Shown piece after piece: positions 5,432-5,495 of a stretch of DNA of 5,495 nt (the stretch's first letter is position 1; each line of letters starts with the position of its first letter). Below the pieces are notes generated by a model, which saw only the letters and a list, made by a program, of their open reading frames with translations, ran no database searches and was not told the DNA's origin. The translations under genes and the position numbers were made by a program. The stretch comes from Thiotrichaceae bacterium UBA7359 (GTDB lineage Bacteria > Pseudomonadota > Gammaproteobacteria > Eutrophobiales > Eutrophobiaceae), in the NCBI GenBank assembly GCA_905182825.1, contig CAJJDJ010000078.1, positions 1 to 5,495 of the forward strand. Direction: 5' to 3'.

Positions 5432-5495
5432 GTAATAAAGATACTCTATACCGGACTTCGGAAGAACAAATTAAACCGTTTCAATTTAATCAACA
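5428..5495 (+). CDS. cmoA: Probable carboxy-S-adenosyl-L-methionine synthase, N-terminal 22 codons (partial)
   Basis: CmoA converts SAM and prephenate to carboxy-SAM, which CmoB uses to carboxymethylate ho5U34 of tRNA to cmo5U34. Only the N-terminus is in the window. It opens MSNKDTLYRT and continues to KPFQFNQ, matching the start of E. coli CmoA as I recall it (MSHRDTLF, then a WTFDE-like segment) in spacing and key residues. The catalytic SAM domain lies beyond the right edge and cannot be checked. The ATG overlaps the stop of the GST-like gene (ATGA), implying translational coupling. The functional neighbour trhO strongly supports the call, since the two proteins act in the same pathway. 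Without that context, 22 residues alone would be thin evidence. Confidence 0.7.
   Translation, partial: MSNKDTLYRTSEEQIKPFQFNQ

Overview
The window looks like chromosomal DNA of an AT-rich gammaproteobacterium. The grounds are two sites close to the Fur consensus, a tRNA wobble-uridine modification cluster (trhO plus the start of what reads as cmoA), a glutathione S-transferase-like gene, and compact gene packing with 4-nt overlaps. Genus cannot be fixed from this sequence. All supported genes are on the + strand. No RNA genes, insertion sequences, CRISPR arrays or phage genes were seen.

Layout. Positions 1-333 are AT-rich and non-coding. They hold a 9-bp hairpin, a strong sigma70-type promoter (TTGACA, 17-bp spacer, GATAAT) and a Fur box laid over its -10. 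This drives two small, unrecognised, overlapping genes (334-633 and 630-905); the second starts at TTG. A second, even more symmetric Fur-type palindrome follows at 913-931. A 178-nt leader region then precedes a 708-aa molybdopterin/[4Fe-4S] oxidoreductase (1084-3210) of the DMSO-reductase superfamily, closed by a textbook intrinsic terminator (3231-3260). A gap of about 570 nt has no convincing gene. The last block is trhO (3830-4747), a GST-like gene (4772-5431) and the first 22 codons of a probable cmoA, running off the right edge from 5428.

How the genes fit together. The left block appears to be an iron-responsive unit: two small proteins under Fur, and possibly an iron-sulfur molybdoenzyme behind a second Fur box. 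The function of the small proteins is unknown and the substrate of the molybdoenzyme cannot be read from sequence. The right block is a functional pathway: TrhO hydroxylates tRNA U34 to ho5U34 using O2, and CmoA makes the carboxy-SAM that CmoB uses to turn ho5U34 into cmo5U34. The GST-like gene between them, whose stop overlaps the cmoA start, has no known place in that pathway and is the most interesting open question on the right side.
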